64,000 nucleotides of DNA from Bacteroidales bacterium (GCA_003249255.1 QKJP01000026.1:1-64000); one strand, 5' to 3'; counted from the first letter of the stretch, positions 1 through 9,724 are shown. Translations and numbers: made by a program. The notes: generated from the sequence alone by a model not told the origin.

Positions 1-97
<97 letters not shown>

Positions 98-104
98 TTT
101 TTAG

Positions 105-139
105 AAAAAGCCGTTATTCATTAGAGTAACGGCTTTTTT
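105..139 (+). terminator. rrn operon terminator
   Basis: Inverted repeat AAAAAGCCGTTA / TAACGGCTTTTTT with a 10-base loop, eight bases after the 5S gene. The run of T after the stem is typical of an intrinsic terminator and closes the rRNA operon. Confidence 0.9.
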
Positions 140-168
140 GTTTTCCAACACTGTTGTATTTTCACCCA

Positions 169-190
169 GTAAGCATACGGTAAACTACGC
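169..190 (-). repeat. Probable IS66-type terminal inverted repeat
   Basis: The sequence GTAAGCATACGGTAAAC begins here, about 35 bases beyond the stop of the decayed IS66 transposase frame. IS66-family ends typically start with GTAA. It would be the right end of the element in minus orientation. The opposite end is not visible, so the pairing cannot be checked inside this window. Confidence 0.55.
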
Positions 191-223
191 ATTGTAAGCT
201 ATTGTATACCTTCCTATCCTTGA

Positions 224-470
224 CTAATCTTGAGTCTTTACCCGCGTCCAATTTTGAGGGAGTAATTCCAGAAGTTTATTGGCTTTGTGTTCCTGTATTC
301 TATTAAGTACATCGGTTTGCCATTACAATTGTTCTACATCATTTGATTTACAAGGGACAAAAAAGGAATACATCATCGCCGCATTTTGTGCGGCTTAAAG
401 AGAACCTGCAAAAAGTTATTTTTATTCCCTGAACTAATGGGCAAACTGCTTTTTAGATATGCTTGTTGTT
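224..470 (-). pseudogene. IS66-family transposase, C-terminal remnant
   Basis: Reading the minus strand from 470 to the stop at 224-226 gives a broken but recognisable IS66 transposase C-terminus. In order: NNKHI-stop-KAVCPLVQG (ancestral NN..IE.AIRPLVLG), a frameshift, LFAGSL-stop-AAQNAAMMYSFF, CKSNDVEQL-stop, then WQTDVLNRIQEHKANK and LLELLPQNWTRV. At least three in-frame stops and one frameshift show that it is dead. The N-terminal four fifths of the gene and the small IS66 accessory ORFs are missing. It fills the gap between the rrn terminator and the sensor kinase gene. Confidence 0.85.
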
Positions 471-531
471 AATTTAAAGATATGAAAAGCTTCTCCTTTA
501 ATGAATGCTTACAGCATTTCATTTTTGTTTT

Positions 532-3500
532 TCAAGGCAATTGTTTTGCGATTGGGATTTTTATTGTAAATGTAGTTCCTTTTCCTTCTTGAGTTTTAAA
601 ATCAATAGTGCCTTCTGAATTAATAATGATATTTTTTACAATTGCTAATCCAATCCCAGTACCACTAGTTTTGGTAGTGAAATTCGGTTTAAAAATATTA
701 GGAATTATTTCTTTGGAAATACCATTTCCATTATCAGTAATTTTGATGATTGCATTTTGGGTATCTTCTTTTAGTAAAATGGTTATTTTACCTTTTATGT
801 TTTGTGGAATGGCTTGTACCGAATTTTTTATTAGATTATTGAAAACGCTTACTAATTGATCTGGGTCAGAAGTAACATAAATATCTTTGGGAGATCGCTT
901 AAATTCAAAGCTTATGTTTCTTTCTGATTTTTGAAATAAAGCTAAAACATTATCAATTTTTTCTGTGATATTAACTGATTTGTACTTCGTGTTCGGCATT
1001 CTTGCGAAGTTTGAGAATTCATTAGCAATTCGATGTAATTGATCTATTTGCTCTGTCATTGTATTTGTGAATCTTTCTAAAAAACTGTCGAAATCATCTT
1101 TTTTATCATTCCAGGATTTCATGAGGTATTGAACACTCAATTTCATTGGTGTTAATGGATTTTTTATTTCGTGAGCAATTTGTTTAGCCATTTCTCTCCA
1201 AGCAGATTCTCTTTCTGAAGTCGCTAATTTTAATGCGCTTTTTTCTAATTCATCAACCATGGTGTTATATACAGTAACCAGTTGACCAATTTCATCTTCC
1301 TTTTTATAATCAATCTTGTTATTTCGTTTTCCTAGTTTCACTTTTCTCAGAGCTTCCTGAAGTTGATTAAGTGGTCGCGTTATTCTTTGTGAAATAAGGA
1401 TCGCTATCCCAATGGCCAACATTGTAAAGATGAAATAGGCATTAATAACTGCTACTAAAAGAGATGATACTTGTTCCTTTAACTCGTTGGTACCAACGAA
1501 GTAAGGTAGGTTTATATAGCCTAGCAATTGATTGGAATTATTGTATAAAGGAAGATAAGCAGATGTGTAAGTAAGTAAGCCTATTGATTCCTGTTGAATA
1601 TATTCATTACGGAGTTTGTAGCGAAGTTCATATAAAGCTTGCGGATTCATATTTGTGCCGGTAATTCCTTTTTTAAATAGCTCCGGGCGTGAGGTTGCAA
1701 CTAGTTTTCCATTTTGGTTGTATAAATTAATATCAGTAAAGAATATGTTTGAAAATCTTCTTAATAAATACTCCAAATAATTTTTCATTTCTGGTTTAAT
1801 GTGCGCTTCATTACCAATGTTATCTTCAAGTTCTAAAAGAACTGATTTAATTCTTTGCGAAAGCATTTGCTCATTATTCCTTTCGTATTGGTGTATAGAA
1901 TATTTTACAATACTTATTCCCATTACGAATAATAAAGTCATAATTAGTCCAATAAAAGTATATTGCATTCGTTCGTGAATGGATGATCTAAAAATGATTT
2001 TTTCTTCTCGGTATCGAATTAAAATTAACAGGCCGGATGAAAAAATGAATGTAAGAATAAAGAAGATGGAGAACCCTAGTAATATCAGAAAAGGTTTTAC
2101 GTTTTCTCTGCTTAAAATTATAGTAACTTTATTATTCGGATTGTATATCAGGTGCTTCATTTCATTTTGAGAAATGCTTCTTTTTATTCCTATTTTGGTG
2201 GTTGTTTTTGTTAACTCTACAGGGTATTTGTAATTCCCATATTGTTTAACCAATTCGTTATTTTGATATTTCGCATAAGAATATTCCTTTACAGAGCCAA
2301 GCATTAATTGTTCTTCATCACTGGTTAGAAGTTCCGGATAACCTAAACCTTGAAAATGGGGTTTAGAATTTATTTCAATGTACAAGGTTGTTTCCAGATT
2401 ATATCCCTGAAAGAAAGGTAGTGCACCAAAGTAAGTTATTCTGCCATTATTGTTTTCTAAAAAATAAAAATTTGAGGTGTTATCCACTTGTATACCATTC
2501 CTCAGTAACATGTTATTAAAATATTGATAACATCCGGTAGTAACGTCACTGTCTTTAATATGTAATTTTGCTTGAGGCCAACATGTAATTATTTGTGTTT
2601 CGTACCTACTCCAGTATCCAACAAAATAGTTCTTTCGAATGTGAGTTTCTATTAACTCATTGTTTAAAATCGACTCACTTAATAATTTTTGAAGGACAGT
2701 ATCTTTATATATTTTCGATTCTAATTCATGGAGATATAGTTCAGCAGTTGGATCAGTTTCTTTGGTGAGTTTAAAGGATAAGTTTTCAATTAAGAACTCT
2801 CTATTCTTTTTTTCTTTTATTAGGTTTTTTTGGTACAGAGAATAGATGTTATAGGAGGAGAATAGGATGATGATTAATAAAAAGTAACCAAAAGCTAATT
2901 GATTTTTTGAATTTCGCTTAGACAGAATAAGGATGCAAAAATAGATATAGATAAATGTAAATTCTACAATGGAAAAGGTATCTGAAATAACTATTGAGAT
3001 TATAACGAAAGAAACTACAACAATTAACGTTAGTAGTAGTGATTGATATTTTGATATTGAAGTTCTAAAAGTTGCAATAAATTTATTACTAAGAAAAAGA
3101 AATGCGATGGTTAATAGAGTTATAAATGCAATTTCGGTAAAGCTTACAAAATTGAAATCTTTTATATGAAAGAATAGAGATGTATGTGATGAGTTATTTA
3201 CAGCCAAATTTATTAACCATCCTATTAATTGAAAATATGAAATGAGTCCGGTAATTCCGATTAAAAAAAGCCACTTCGTTGAAAAAGAGTATTTTGAGAA
3301 ATTAATGTATCTATATATCCAATAAGAAAATATTAGATTTAAAATAGAGATGATTAATAAAGCCCCAAGTGAAGGTAACCATTTAGAAACCGCAAATGAT
3401 ACCGGAGAAAATAGTTCTATTTTGTTTAGATAATCAGGTGCTCCATAGCGAATAAAAAGAATATAAAGAGCTGATAAGTAAATAATTCCAAAGTAGCTGG

Positions 3501-4209
3501 CCAGAAGATTTTGATTGTTTGTAGTAATTCTTTTAACCATTTTAGAACCTGCTATTATAAAAAGAATAAATGATAGCAGGCTAAGGAGTAATGATAGGGT
3601 TTGAAGATGGTGAAGTTTAATTTGTTGTTTTTCAAAAACTAAAGAAAATAGATAGAATTTGTTTTGATCATAAATGGCAGGAATAGATTTGTCATAACTC
3701 AATAGTAATTCAGGATTTGTAGTGAGGTCATACGAAGAATGAAATTGATTTTTGAGAAAGTTATTCTGGTAAGAAAATTGCTTTTTTATTGGAGACAGAC
3801 CAATAAAGGTGTAATTATGAACTTTTAGATTAGCATTTATATACCATCCATTAGCTAGTTTTATTACGCTTCTATTAGATTCGAATTGGTTTAGTGAGTT
3901 TGGGATTATGTTTTGATTCGACCATCCTATTAAGGTTGTGTCTTTATAAACAAGGAATTGATTATCTTCATGGTAAAGAGAATCCATTAATTGGGAAATA
4001 GACATCTGTTGATTAACAAGTGTTGATGCTACAGATTTTAATTCCTGAATTAGATTTTTTTGTTTCTGAATGGTTTTTTGTTGAATTATTTCAATGTCTT
4101 GATTTATAATATATGATGAATCGAATTCATAATTTAACCACCGGCTAAAAAAGAATAAAGCACAAGCACTAATTAATAATATGATGATGGAACGTAGCTT
4201 TTTAAGCAT
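532..4209 (-). CDS. NtrY-like membrane sensor histidine kinase
   Basis: A 1225-residue membrane histidine kinase. An N-terminal membrane segment (about 8-25) precedes an extracytoplasmic region, then a block of about eight membrane helices (about 205-455), a second outside region (about 460-700), helices near 708 and 760, a third outside stretch, and a last helix near 915-937. The cytoplasmic part has a HAMP linker (about 940-990), a HisKA domain with the phospho-accepting His in HEIKNPLTPMKLS (about 1013), and an HATPase with N-box NNLIKNSVQA and G-boxes DNGNGIS and GTGIGLAI. The H-box NPLTPMKL is characteristic of the NtrY group. No response regulator gene lies beside it, so its partner and signal are unknown. 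The multi-helix N-terminal half is unusual for NtrY. Confidence 0.9.
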   Translation of the reverse strand: MLKKLRSIIILLISACALFFFSRWLNYEFDSSYIINQDIEIIQQKTIQKQKNLIQELKSVASTLVNQQMSISQLMDSLYHEDNQFLVYKDTTLIGWSNQNIIPNSLNQFESNRSVIKLANGWYINANLKVHNYTFIGLSPIKKQFSYQNNFLKNQFHSSYDLTTNPELLLSYDKSIPAIYDQNKFYLFSLVFEKQQIKLHHLQTLSLLLSLLSFILFIIAGSKMVKRITTNNQNLLASYFGIIYLSALYILFIRYGAPDYLNKIELFSPVSFAVSKWLPSLGALLIISILNLIFSYWIYRYINFSKYSFSTKWLFLIGITGLISYFQLIGWLINLAVNNSSHTSLFFHIKDFNFVSFTEIAFITLLTIAFLFLSNKFIATFRTSISKYQSLLLTLIVVVSFVIISIVISDTFSIVEFTFIYIYFCILILSKRNSKNQLAFGYFLLIIILFSSYNIYSLYQKNLIKEKKNREFLIENLSFKLTKETDPTAELYLHELESKIYKDTVLQKLLSESILNNELIETHIRKNYFVGYWSRYETQIITCWPQAKLHIKDSDVTTGCYQYFNNMLLRNGIQVDNTSNFYFLENNNGRITYFGALPFFQGYNLETTLYIEINSKPHFQGLGYPELLTSDEEQLMLGSVKEYSYAKYQNNELVKQYGNYKYPVELTKTTTKIGIKRSISQNEMKHLIYNPNNKVTIILSRENVKPFLILLGFSIFFILTFIFSSGLLILIRYREEKIIFRSSIHERMQYTFIGLIMTLLFVMGISIVKYSIHQYERNNEQMLSQRIKSVLLELEDNIGNEAHIKPEMKNYLEYLLRRFSNIFFTDINLYNQNGKLVATSRPELFKKGITGTNMNPQALYELRYKLRNEYIQQESIGLLTYTSAYLPLYNNSNQLLGYINLPYFVGTNELKEQVSSLLVAVINAYFIFTMLAIGIAILISQRITRPLNQLQEALRKVKLGKRNNKIDYKKEDEIGQLVTVYNTMVDELEKSALKLATSERESAWREMAKQIAHEIKNPLTPMKLSVQYLMKSWNDKKDDFDSFLERFTNTMTEQIDQLHRIANEFSNFARMPNTKYKSVNITEKIDNVLALFQKSERNISFEFKRSPKDIYVTSDPDQLVSVFNNLIKNSVQAIPQNIKGKITILLKEDTQNAIIKITDNGNGISKEIIPNIFKPNFTTKTSGTGIGLAIVKNIIINSEGTIDFKTQEGKGTTFTIKIPIAKQLP

Positions 4210-4291
4210 TTTAATGTTTTATTATGGTATGCAAATAATGTGCTATATATGAAAGAAACCGCTTATATGTAAGATAATTACAAATTTTTCT

Positions 4292-4765
4292 TTAAATGTG
4301 GTGATAGGGTTCATTTCTTAGAATGGTCATTGCCCGGTAAATTTGTTCAGTAATGATTAATCGAACCATCTGATGGGAAAATGTCATCTGAGAAAGTGCA
4401 ATTTTATCATTACTTTTTTCATACACTTCATTCGAAAAACCATAGGGACCTCCAATAACGAAAACAATTCTTTTTAAACCCGATATACTTTTTTTTTCGA
4501 TGTAGTTCGAGAATTTAACGGATGAAAACTCTTTCCCTTTTTCGTCTAATAAAGTTATGTGATCACCGGGTTGGAAATTTTGAATGATTAATTCGCCTTC
4601 AAGTTTTTTTTGTTGATCAGTTGAAAGGTTTTTTGTTTTCTTTAAATCAGGAATAACCGTTAACTCAAATGGAATGTAATGTTTTAACCGGGAAACGTAC
4701 TTATCTATACCGGTTTGAAGATATTTCTCATCGGTTTTTCCGATCATCAATAATACAATTTTCAT
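4292..4765 (-). CDS. rlmH: 23S rRNA pseudouridine-1915 N3-methyltransferase
   Basis: RlmH methylates N3 of pseudouridine 1915 in helix 69 of 23S rRNA on assembled 70S ribosomes, using S-adenosylmethionine. The protein is 157 residues, the usual family length. It has the SPOUT signature: FVIGGPYGFS glycine-rich knot loop (about 103-112), LSQMTFSHQMVRLIITEQIYR, and the invariant C-terminal RNEPYHH. It starts at the only upstream ATG and lies 82 bases upstream of the sensor kinase on the same strand. The intergenic space to the divergent DUF4783 gene probably holds promoters for both sides. Confidence 0.95.
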   Translation of the reverse strand: MKIVLLMIGKTDEKYLQTGIDKYVSRLKHYIPFELTVIPDLKKTKNLSTDQQKKLEGELIIQNFQPGDHITLLDEKGKEFSSVKFSNYIEKKSISGLKRIVFVIGGPYGFSNEVYEKSNDKIALSQMTFSHQMVRLIITEQIYRAMTILRNEPYHHI

Positions 4766-4830
4766 TATTTACTTTTTATTAAGTTTTGAAAGATCAAAGG
4801 TCTAAAAAAATGGATTAAATATTGTATTTG

Positions 4831-4838
4831 TATATTTG
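4831..4838 (+). promoter_or_regulatory. Candidate Bacteroidota -7 box (TATATTTG)
   Basis: Exact match to the TAnnTTTG -7 consensus, about 93 bases before the DUF4783 start. It would drive the DUF4783-nadC pair. The -33 element is not clear. Confidence 0.45.
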
Positions 4839-4931
4839 TAAGTTGAAACGTGAAGGTAGAATTTTGGGTTTTAAATTACTAGGAGATAAACTTACTGATT
4901 GTCATTGAATCAGGAATAATAAAATAACCTT

Positions 4932-5342
4932 ATGAAAAAACGGTTGAATAGAGTAAATGTTGTTGTTTTACTTGCACTGTTTCTTGTTGCAGGAATGAAT
5001 GCTCAAGTTTCAGAAGGAACATCTCAGGATATTGTAAAGGCTGTAAAGTCAGGTGTTGCAATTAATTTGATAGAACACTTTCATGAAAAAATTGAATTTG
5101 TATTACTAGGTAAAACCGGAGTATATAGTAAAAATCAAGCAGAAATGGTTTTGGACGGTTTTTACAAAGATTATCCTCCTACAGATTTTAAAATAATACA
5201 TACCGGAGAAAAGGAAAATGCTTCTTTTTCAATAGGTATTTATACTTCGGGCAGAAAAACTTTTCGATTTACCTTTTTGACAAAAGAAACATTAAATAAA
5301 ATATTGATTCATCAATTAAGAATTGAAACACAAGATGAATAA
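4932..5342 (+). CDS. DUF4783 family secreted protein
   Basis: A 136-residue protein with an N-terminal signal peptide ending near MNAQ (about residue 25), so it is exported or periplasmic. It resembles the Bacteroidota DUF4783 family, small NTF2-like-fold proteins found next to nadC in many genomes. The body (about 40-130) fits that family: a helix with FHEKIEFVLLG and later strands around FSIGIYTSGRKTFRFTFL. The function is unknown. Its stop codon overlaps the start of nadC by eight bases, so the two are translationally coupled. Confidence 0.8.
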   Translation: MKKRLNRVNVVVLLALFLVAGMNAQVSEGTSQDIVKAVKSGVAINLIEHFHEKIEFVLLGKTGVYSKNQAEMVLDGFYKDYPPTDFKIIHTGEKENASFSIGIYTSGRKTFRFTFLTKETLNKILIHQLRIETQDE

Positions 5343-6180
5343 TCAAAAACTTATAGATCGATTAATCGAGATTGCAATAGCAGAAGATATAGGTGATGGG
5401 GATCATTCTTCGTTATCTTGTATTCCGGAAGAAGCTCAGGGGAAAGTAATGCTGTTGGTTAAAGAATCCGGAATCTTAGCCGGATTAGAAGTTGGAATTG
5501 GAATTTTTAAAAGAATCGATGCTTCAATAGAATTGGAAGTATTAATGGCAGATGGGGCTGTAATTAACCCCGGAGATATTGTATTACGAGCAAAAGGTCC
5601 GGTCAGATCCTTATTACAAGCAGAGCGTTTGGTTCTAAACGTAATGCAGCGTATGAGTGGTATTGCCACGAAAACCGACGAATATGTGAAGTTGTTAGCC
5701 GGAACTAATACGAAGGTGTTAGATACACGTAAAACAACACCAGGTATGCGATTGCTAGAGAAAGAGGCAGTGAAGATTGGAGGAGGTGTAAATCATCGAA
5801 TAGGTCTTTATGACATGATTATGCTAAAAGATAATCACATCGATTTTGCAGGTGGAATCGAGAAGGCTGTAAATTCAGTAAAAGCTTACCTGAAAGAAAA
5901 GGGTAAAAAATTAAAAATAGAAGTCGAAGTTCGTAATTGGGAAGAATTAGAAGAAGCATTAAAGCAAGAAGGTATAGATCGAATTATGCTTGATAATTTT
6001 GATGTTGAAACTACTAAAAAAGCGGTGAAGCGTATTGCAGGACAATGTGAAACCGAATCTTCCGGAGGTATTACAAAAGATCGTTTACGCGAATATGCCG
6101 AATGTGGGGTTGATTATATCTCAGTTGGTGCTTTAACTCACCACATTAAAAGTTTAGATTTAAGCTTAAAGGCTTATTAA
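5335..6180 (+). CDS. nadC: Nicotinate-nucleotide pyrophosphorylase (quinolinate PRTase)
   Basis: NadC makes nicotinate mononucleotide from quinolinate and PRPP, releasing CO2, in de novo NAD synthesis. The 281-residue protein shows the family signatures: RLVLNVMQRMSGIAT, DTRKTTPGMRLLEKEAVKIG (PRPP and quinolinate site), HRIGLYDMIMLKDNH and the barrel strand IMLDNF. The start at 5335 is preferred to an in-frame ATG 12 bases upstream because MNNQKLIDRLIE is the normal N-terminus and it overlaps the DUF4783 stop (ATGAATAA). nadA and nadB are not in the window. Confidence 0.95.
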   Translation: MNNQKLIDRLIEIAIAEDIGDGDHSSLSCIPEEAQGKVMLLVKESGILAGLEVGIGIFKRIDASIELEVLMADGAVINPGDIVLRAKGPVRSLLQAERLVLNVMQRMSGIATKTDEYVKLLAGTNTKVLDTRKTTPGMRLLEKEAVKIGGGVNHRIGLYDMIMLKDNHIDFAGGIEKAVNSVKAYLKEKGKKLKIEVEVRNWEELEEALKQEGIDRIMLDNFDVETTKKAVKRIAGQCETESSGGITKDRLREYAECGVDYISVGALTHHIKSLDLSLKAY

Positions 6181-6258
6181 TGGGTGAATTAGGAAAAGTG
6201 AGAATGAGCTAATTAACTTTCTTACTATTCGATATTTACTCATAGGATAATACACTCT

Positions 6259-6289
6259 TTCTAAATAATTAATAAGCTTATTATTTAGA
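6259..6289. repeat. Inverted repeat downstream of nadC
   Basis: CTAAATAAT and ATTATTTAG arms around an AAGCTT centre form a stem about 80 bases after the nadC stop. It is AT-only and lacks a T tract, so it may be a weak terminator or an mRNA 3'-end stem. Confidence 0.4.
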
Positions 6290-6334
6290 AGCCATGATTT
6301 TTTTAGCATGGTTTTTATGATTTCAGAATAAAAA

Positions 6335-6364
6335 CAAAGGCTGCCCAATTTGAGCAGCCTTTGT
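6335..6364. terminator. Bidirectional terminator between nadC and the T9SS protein gene
   Basis: Perfect stem CAAAGGCTGC / GCAGCCTTTG with a 10-base loop. It lies 18 bases past the stop of the minus-strand gene at 6382 and can also end nadC transcription. Confidence 0.75.
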
Positions 6365-6381
6365 TGTATTAAAATACTAGT

Positions 6382-9300
6382 TTACTTAAGCATCTTTATG
6401 GATTCTTTATTGTCGATCGAAATAAGGTATAAACCCTTAGTTAAATTAGAGGTGTTGATAAGCTGTCCTTGATTAATATTTTGCTCAGTTAAAACAAGTA
6501 CTCCTGTTGCATTGTATAGTTGGAGTGTTTGGATGTCTTTATTAACGAGGATGTAATCTTTCGTTATCGTAATACTGTTTTTAGAAGTTTCAGTTAGGAT
6601 ATCAGTTGTTACAGATTGTAAAACTAAGTTCTGATCAACCGCATTGTTATTATTTATAGGAATGTTCTGCAGTATATCACTATGTTCGGTTTCAGTGAAA
6701 TAATTGTTTCCGTCGTAATCGATGAAAGCAAACACCATATATTCTCCATTACCAGGTATTTCGATGGTATAATCATACGGGAAGCTAGGGAATTCTTCAG
6801 AAAGAACAATTGTTCCACTGTAGGTTTCATTATCCCATTCGGTTTGTAGCATTGCAAGGATGATTAAATCTCCATCGCTCGAACCATCAATTGTAATGGT
6901 ACCCGAAATAGTTTTTGCTATGGTAAAACTCCAAGGATTTGTATCTGTATTAAAGCCTTCGAAATAATTACCTGCATTATCTCTAATACTCGATCCGTCA
7001 ATTAGAATGTTGTAGTTGGTATTAGCGGTTAAAGGAAGATAGGGCGATAGATCGATTTTTAATGTTGAACCGGATACCGAAACTCCCGGGTCGTTCGAAT
7101 TAATGATTATTGGAGTGCCCCCATCAGTAATTGTGATGTCTACGTCTGCTTCGAGAATAATGTCTTCAGCAAAGTCTACAACAATCATATTGTCGTATTC
7201 AGACATATCCTCATAAGTTAAGAATCTGGCATTTCCTTCAGCTCCATTGGCAGGGTATTGGTTTGTAACTCCTCCAAAGATATTGTCTACGATTGTAATG
7301 TTTGCCGAATTTGAAACGTTTGCCGAATTGTTTGCATCAATCAATCTAAAGTAATATAGGCCAGCTTGTGTTCCCATAGGCAGATCAAAGGTGTATGGCT
7401 CAGATGTAACATCAAATGCTTCAGTGAAGGTTTCATAGTTGCTTTCATCACCTTCTGAAATCTGTAGGTAAAGTGAGGTTACAGCAACGCTTTCATCGGT
7501 AATTGTCCAGGTGAAATCAAAACTGTCTCCGGGATTTAAAGTTTGTCCATTCGGAGAATCCAAAGTGAGTGTTGCTGTAACAACCGGAGTTATTAGTGTA
7601 ATACTAACAGGGTCTGATTCAATGTCGCCATTGGCATCCACCATTTTTAAGAAATATTGGCCGATTGCTTTGCCGGTAGTTTCAAATACGAATGATTCGT
7701 CATCGTTGCTTATAGAAGAGTCGTTCACCTTTGAGTAATCAAGTTCACCGGGGCCTTGTACCATTAGGTTTAGGTTAGCGATTTCACCAACCGTACTCCA
7801 TGTTACCGATATATCATCACCTTGATTAAATTGTTGTGCTTCAGTAGGGGTATTAATTTCGATAGACGGATCGATTAATGTTAGATTTATATCGATTACA
7901 TTTTCTACGTTTACATTAATATTTTCTGAAAGTTGATAAGGTTCTGAATTTCCATTAAACTCACCGTCGTCATTTTTATCGATAAAAGCAAAAAGGGTAT
8001 AAGTGGTGTTAACGGGTGCGGTAACGTTGTAGTTGTAAGGGAAAGTTGGGTTATCAATGATGATGTAGCTATCTGGTTCGGTATCTCCTCCATTATTATC
8101 TATGAGTAATACAATCAATTTTCCGGTAGCTGAGCCCGTATAGGTTATTTGGCCACCAATTGCCGGTGCAGTGGAGAATGTCCATTCGGTAGTTGTTCCG
8201 GGGAAGAAATTAGGAGTGCCGGCAAGATCAGATACAGTAGAGCCATCGATTAAGACCGAATAGGTGGTGTTTCCCTTTAGAGGTAATTGAGCCGATAAAT
8301 CTATTTTCATTCCATAGTATTTCATTTCACCTCCATCGTTATATCCGATTAAAGAGATATCGGTGTCGGTACTTAAATTAATGACTTCTGCATCGCCATC
8401 GGTTAAAGTGATAGTTTTGCCGCTTGCTACCTCAATTAATTCTTTAAAACGTATCTGAATCGTTCCGTTATCATCGTTATATTCGTCGTAAAATAGCATG
8501 GTAGAAAGACCAGTTGTGCCATTATCAGGGCTGAGTTGTTCGATTCCTGCAAAGTGAATGTCAATTACATTTAATATAAATACATCTGATTTGTTAGCGG
8601 TGTTTTCTGCATCTACTAATCTAAATGAGTATGCATTTTCGGAGGCGTTTTCGGGAACTGTTAAAGTGTAACTTGGGTCGTCTGCCGGAAAGGAAGCAAA
8701 TGGTTCATATCTGACACCATCTTCAGAGAACCACAGTTGTAAGGTGTTTACCGTGCCGCTTGTGATAGTCCAGGTAAAGTCAATGTTGTCACCCGTATTA
8801 AAGCTTTCGCCACTAGTTGGCGTATCTAAGATGATAGTGGCGGTTATAACCGGATCAATTAAAGTGATGTTGACTGCCTCTGATTCTAAAGTACTGTTTG
8901 CGTCTTTAAGTTTAAAACTATACGCGCCCAATGCTAAATCTGTGGTTGGATGGCCATAAATATCATCGTTAGGGTAGATGTCTTCGGTATTAACGACTGC
9001 AAATTCGGTATCTCCCGGGCCTTGCATTAAGAGTTCTAAATTGTTGATTCCATCTGAGATATCCCAAGAGAAGTAGATGTCGTCTCCTTTATTGAGATTG
9101 CTTCCTTCGGTAGGAGAGGTTATGCTTATGGTATTGCCTGTAATTGAAACGGTGATTTCGTTGGAGGCATCTATAGGCGGAAAGTTCTGGTCGATTAATT
9201 TGAAAGTGTAGTCGCCGGTAACTAAATCGGCGGGAGTGTCGAAGTAATAGTAGTTGTCACCTGCAGAAATGTCGTTGCCCGCTGTGCTAAATGTAGAGAA

Positions 9301-9480
9301 GTTGTCGTCGGAATAGACTAAATCGACTAATGTAAGTTCTCCGGGATCACCTGTCCAAGTAAAGCCAATGGTCTCGCCTGCTGTGATGTTGGTGTCGTTT
9401 GTAGAAAGTGTGAGTTGTGCTGAAGCATCTGTAATGGCAATCAATAAGAGTGCATTGATGAGTAAATAAATCTTTTTCAT
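6382..9480 (-). CDS. Secreted multi-domain adhesin-like protein with T9SS sorting domain
   Basis: A 1032-residue secreted protein. The signal peptide ends at DASAQ (about 22). The C-terminus (about 955-1032) is a type A T9SS sorting domain: LQLYNATGVLVLTEQ, then LTKGLYLISID and KMLK. The middle is a duplicated block: two Ser-Thr-Asp-Gly rich beta-sandwich units (motifs GDDIYFSWDI and GDNIDFTWTI), a Big_5-like Ig domain ending WTFSTAP, and a unit ending TLFAFIDKNDDGEFNG. The same order repeats from about 545 to 940 (GDDISVTWS, GDSFDFTWTI, WSFTIAK, MVFAFIDYDGNNYF). The acidic loops could bind calcium. No catalytic domain was recognised. Cell-surface display or release is inferred from the sorting domain. 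Confidence 0.85.
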   Translation of the reverse strand: MKKIYLLINALLLIAITDASAQLTLSTNDTNITAGETIGFTWTGDPGELTLVDLVYSDDNFSTFSTAGNDISAGDNYYYFDTPADLVTGDYTFKLIDQNFPPIDASNEITVSITGNTISITSPTEGSNLNKGDDIYFSWDISDGINNLELLMQGPGDTEFAVVNTEDIYPNDDIYGHPTTDLALGAYSFKLKDANSTLESEAVNITLIDPVITATIILDTPTSGESFNTGDNIDFTWTITSGTVNTLQLWFSEDGVRYEPFASFPADDPSYTLTVPENASENAYSFRLVDAENTANKSDVFILNVIDIHFAGIEQLSPDNGTTGLSTMLFYDEYNDDNGTIQIRFKELIEVASGKTITLTDGDAEVINLSTDTDISLIGYNDGGEMKYYGMKIDLSAQLPLKGNTTYSVLIDGSTVSDLAGTPNFFPGTTTEWTFSTAPAIGGQITYTGSATGKLIVLLIDNNGGDTEPDSYIIIDNPTFPYNYNVTAPVNTTYTLFAFIDKNDDGEFNGNSEPYQLSENINVNVENVIDINLTLIDPSIEINTPTEAQQFNQGDDISVTWSTVGEIANLNLMVQGPGELDYSKVNDSSISNDDESFVFETTGKAIGQYFLKMVDANGDIESDPVSITLITPVVTATLTLDSPNGQTLNPGDSFDFTWTITDESVAVTSLYLQISEGDESNYETFTEAFDVTSEPYTFDLPMGTQAGLYYFRLIDANNSANVSNSANITIVDNIFGGVTNQYPANGAEGNARFLTYEDMSEYDNMIVVDFAEDIILEADVDITITDGGTPIIINSNDPGVSVSGSTLKIDLSPYLPLTANTNYNILIDGSSIRDNAGNYFEGFNTDTNPWSFTIAKTISGTITIDGSSDGDLIILAMLQTEWDNETYSGTIVLSEEFPSFPYDYTIEIPGNGEYMVFAFIDYDGNNYFTETEHSDILQNIPINNNNAVDQNLVLQSVTTDILTETSKNSITITKDYILVNKDIQTLQLYNATGVLVLTEQNINQGQLINTSNLTKGLYLISIDNKESIKMLK

Positions 9481-9630
9481 TCGCTTATAATTTAAGTTTA
9501 GATTTTAATTGTTAGGAAAAAGTTAGGTCATTTTTGAAAAGAAATAAAGAGCTTAAATCAATTGTAAAGCCTCTTTACTTAATTATCAACCTTACTTGAA
9601 TTACGAATTATTTGGTGCTAATTTAAACTG

Positions 9631-9709
9631 AAGCCTGAAAGGCTTTAATAGATTAGCATAGGGCAACGCCCTATGATTATACGAATTACAAACCAAGCCC
9701 GGAAAGGGC
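9631..9709 (+). repeat. Three-hairpin REP module, left flank of RAYT
   Basis: Three short palindromes in a row: AAGCCTGAAAGGCTT (9631-9645), ATAGGGCAACGCCCTAT (9658-9674) and GCCCGGAAAGGGC (9697-9709). The last lies 15 bases before the transposase start. The same set recurs in reverse order after the gene, so the two modules form a long imperfect inverted repeat around it. Confidence 0.85.
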
Positions 9710-9724
9710 GAAATAAATTTAATC

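Noticed and set aside
6166-6348. A 60-residue minus-strand open frame after nadC
   Set aside because: It falls in the terminator and inverted-repeat zone and is not coding-like.
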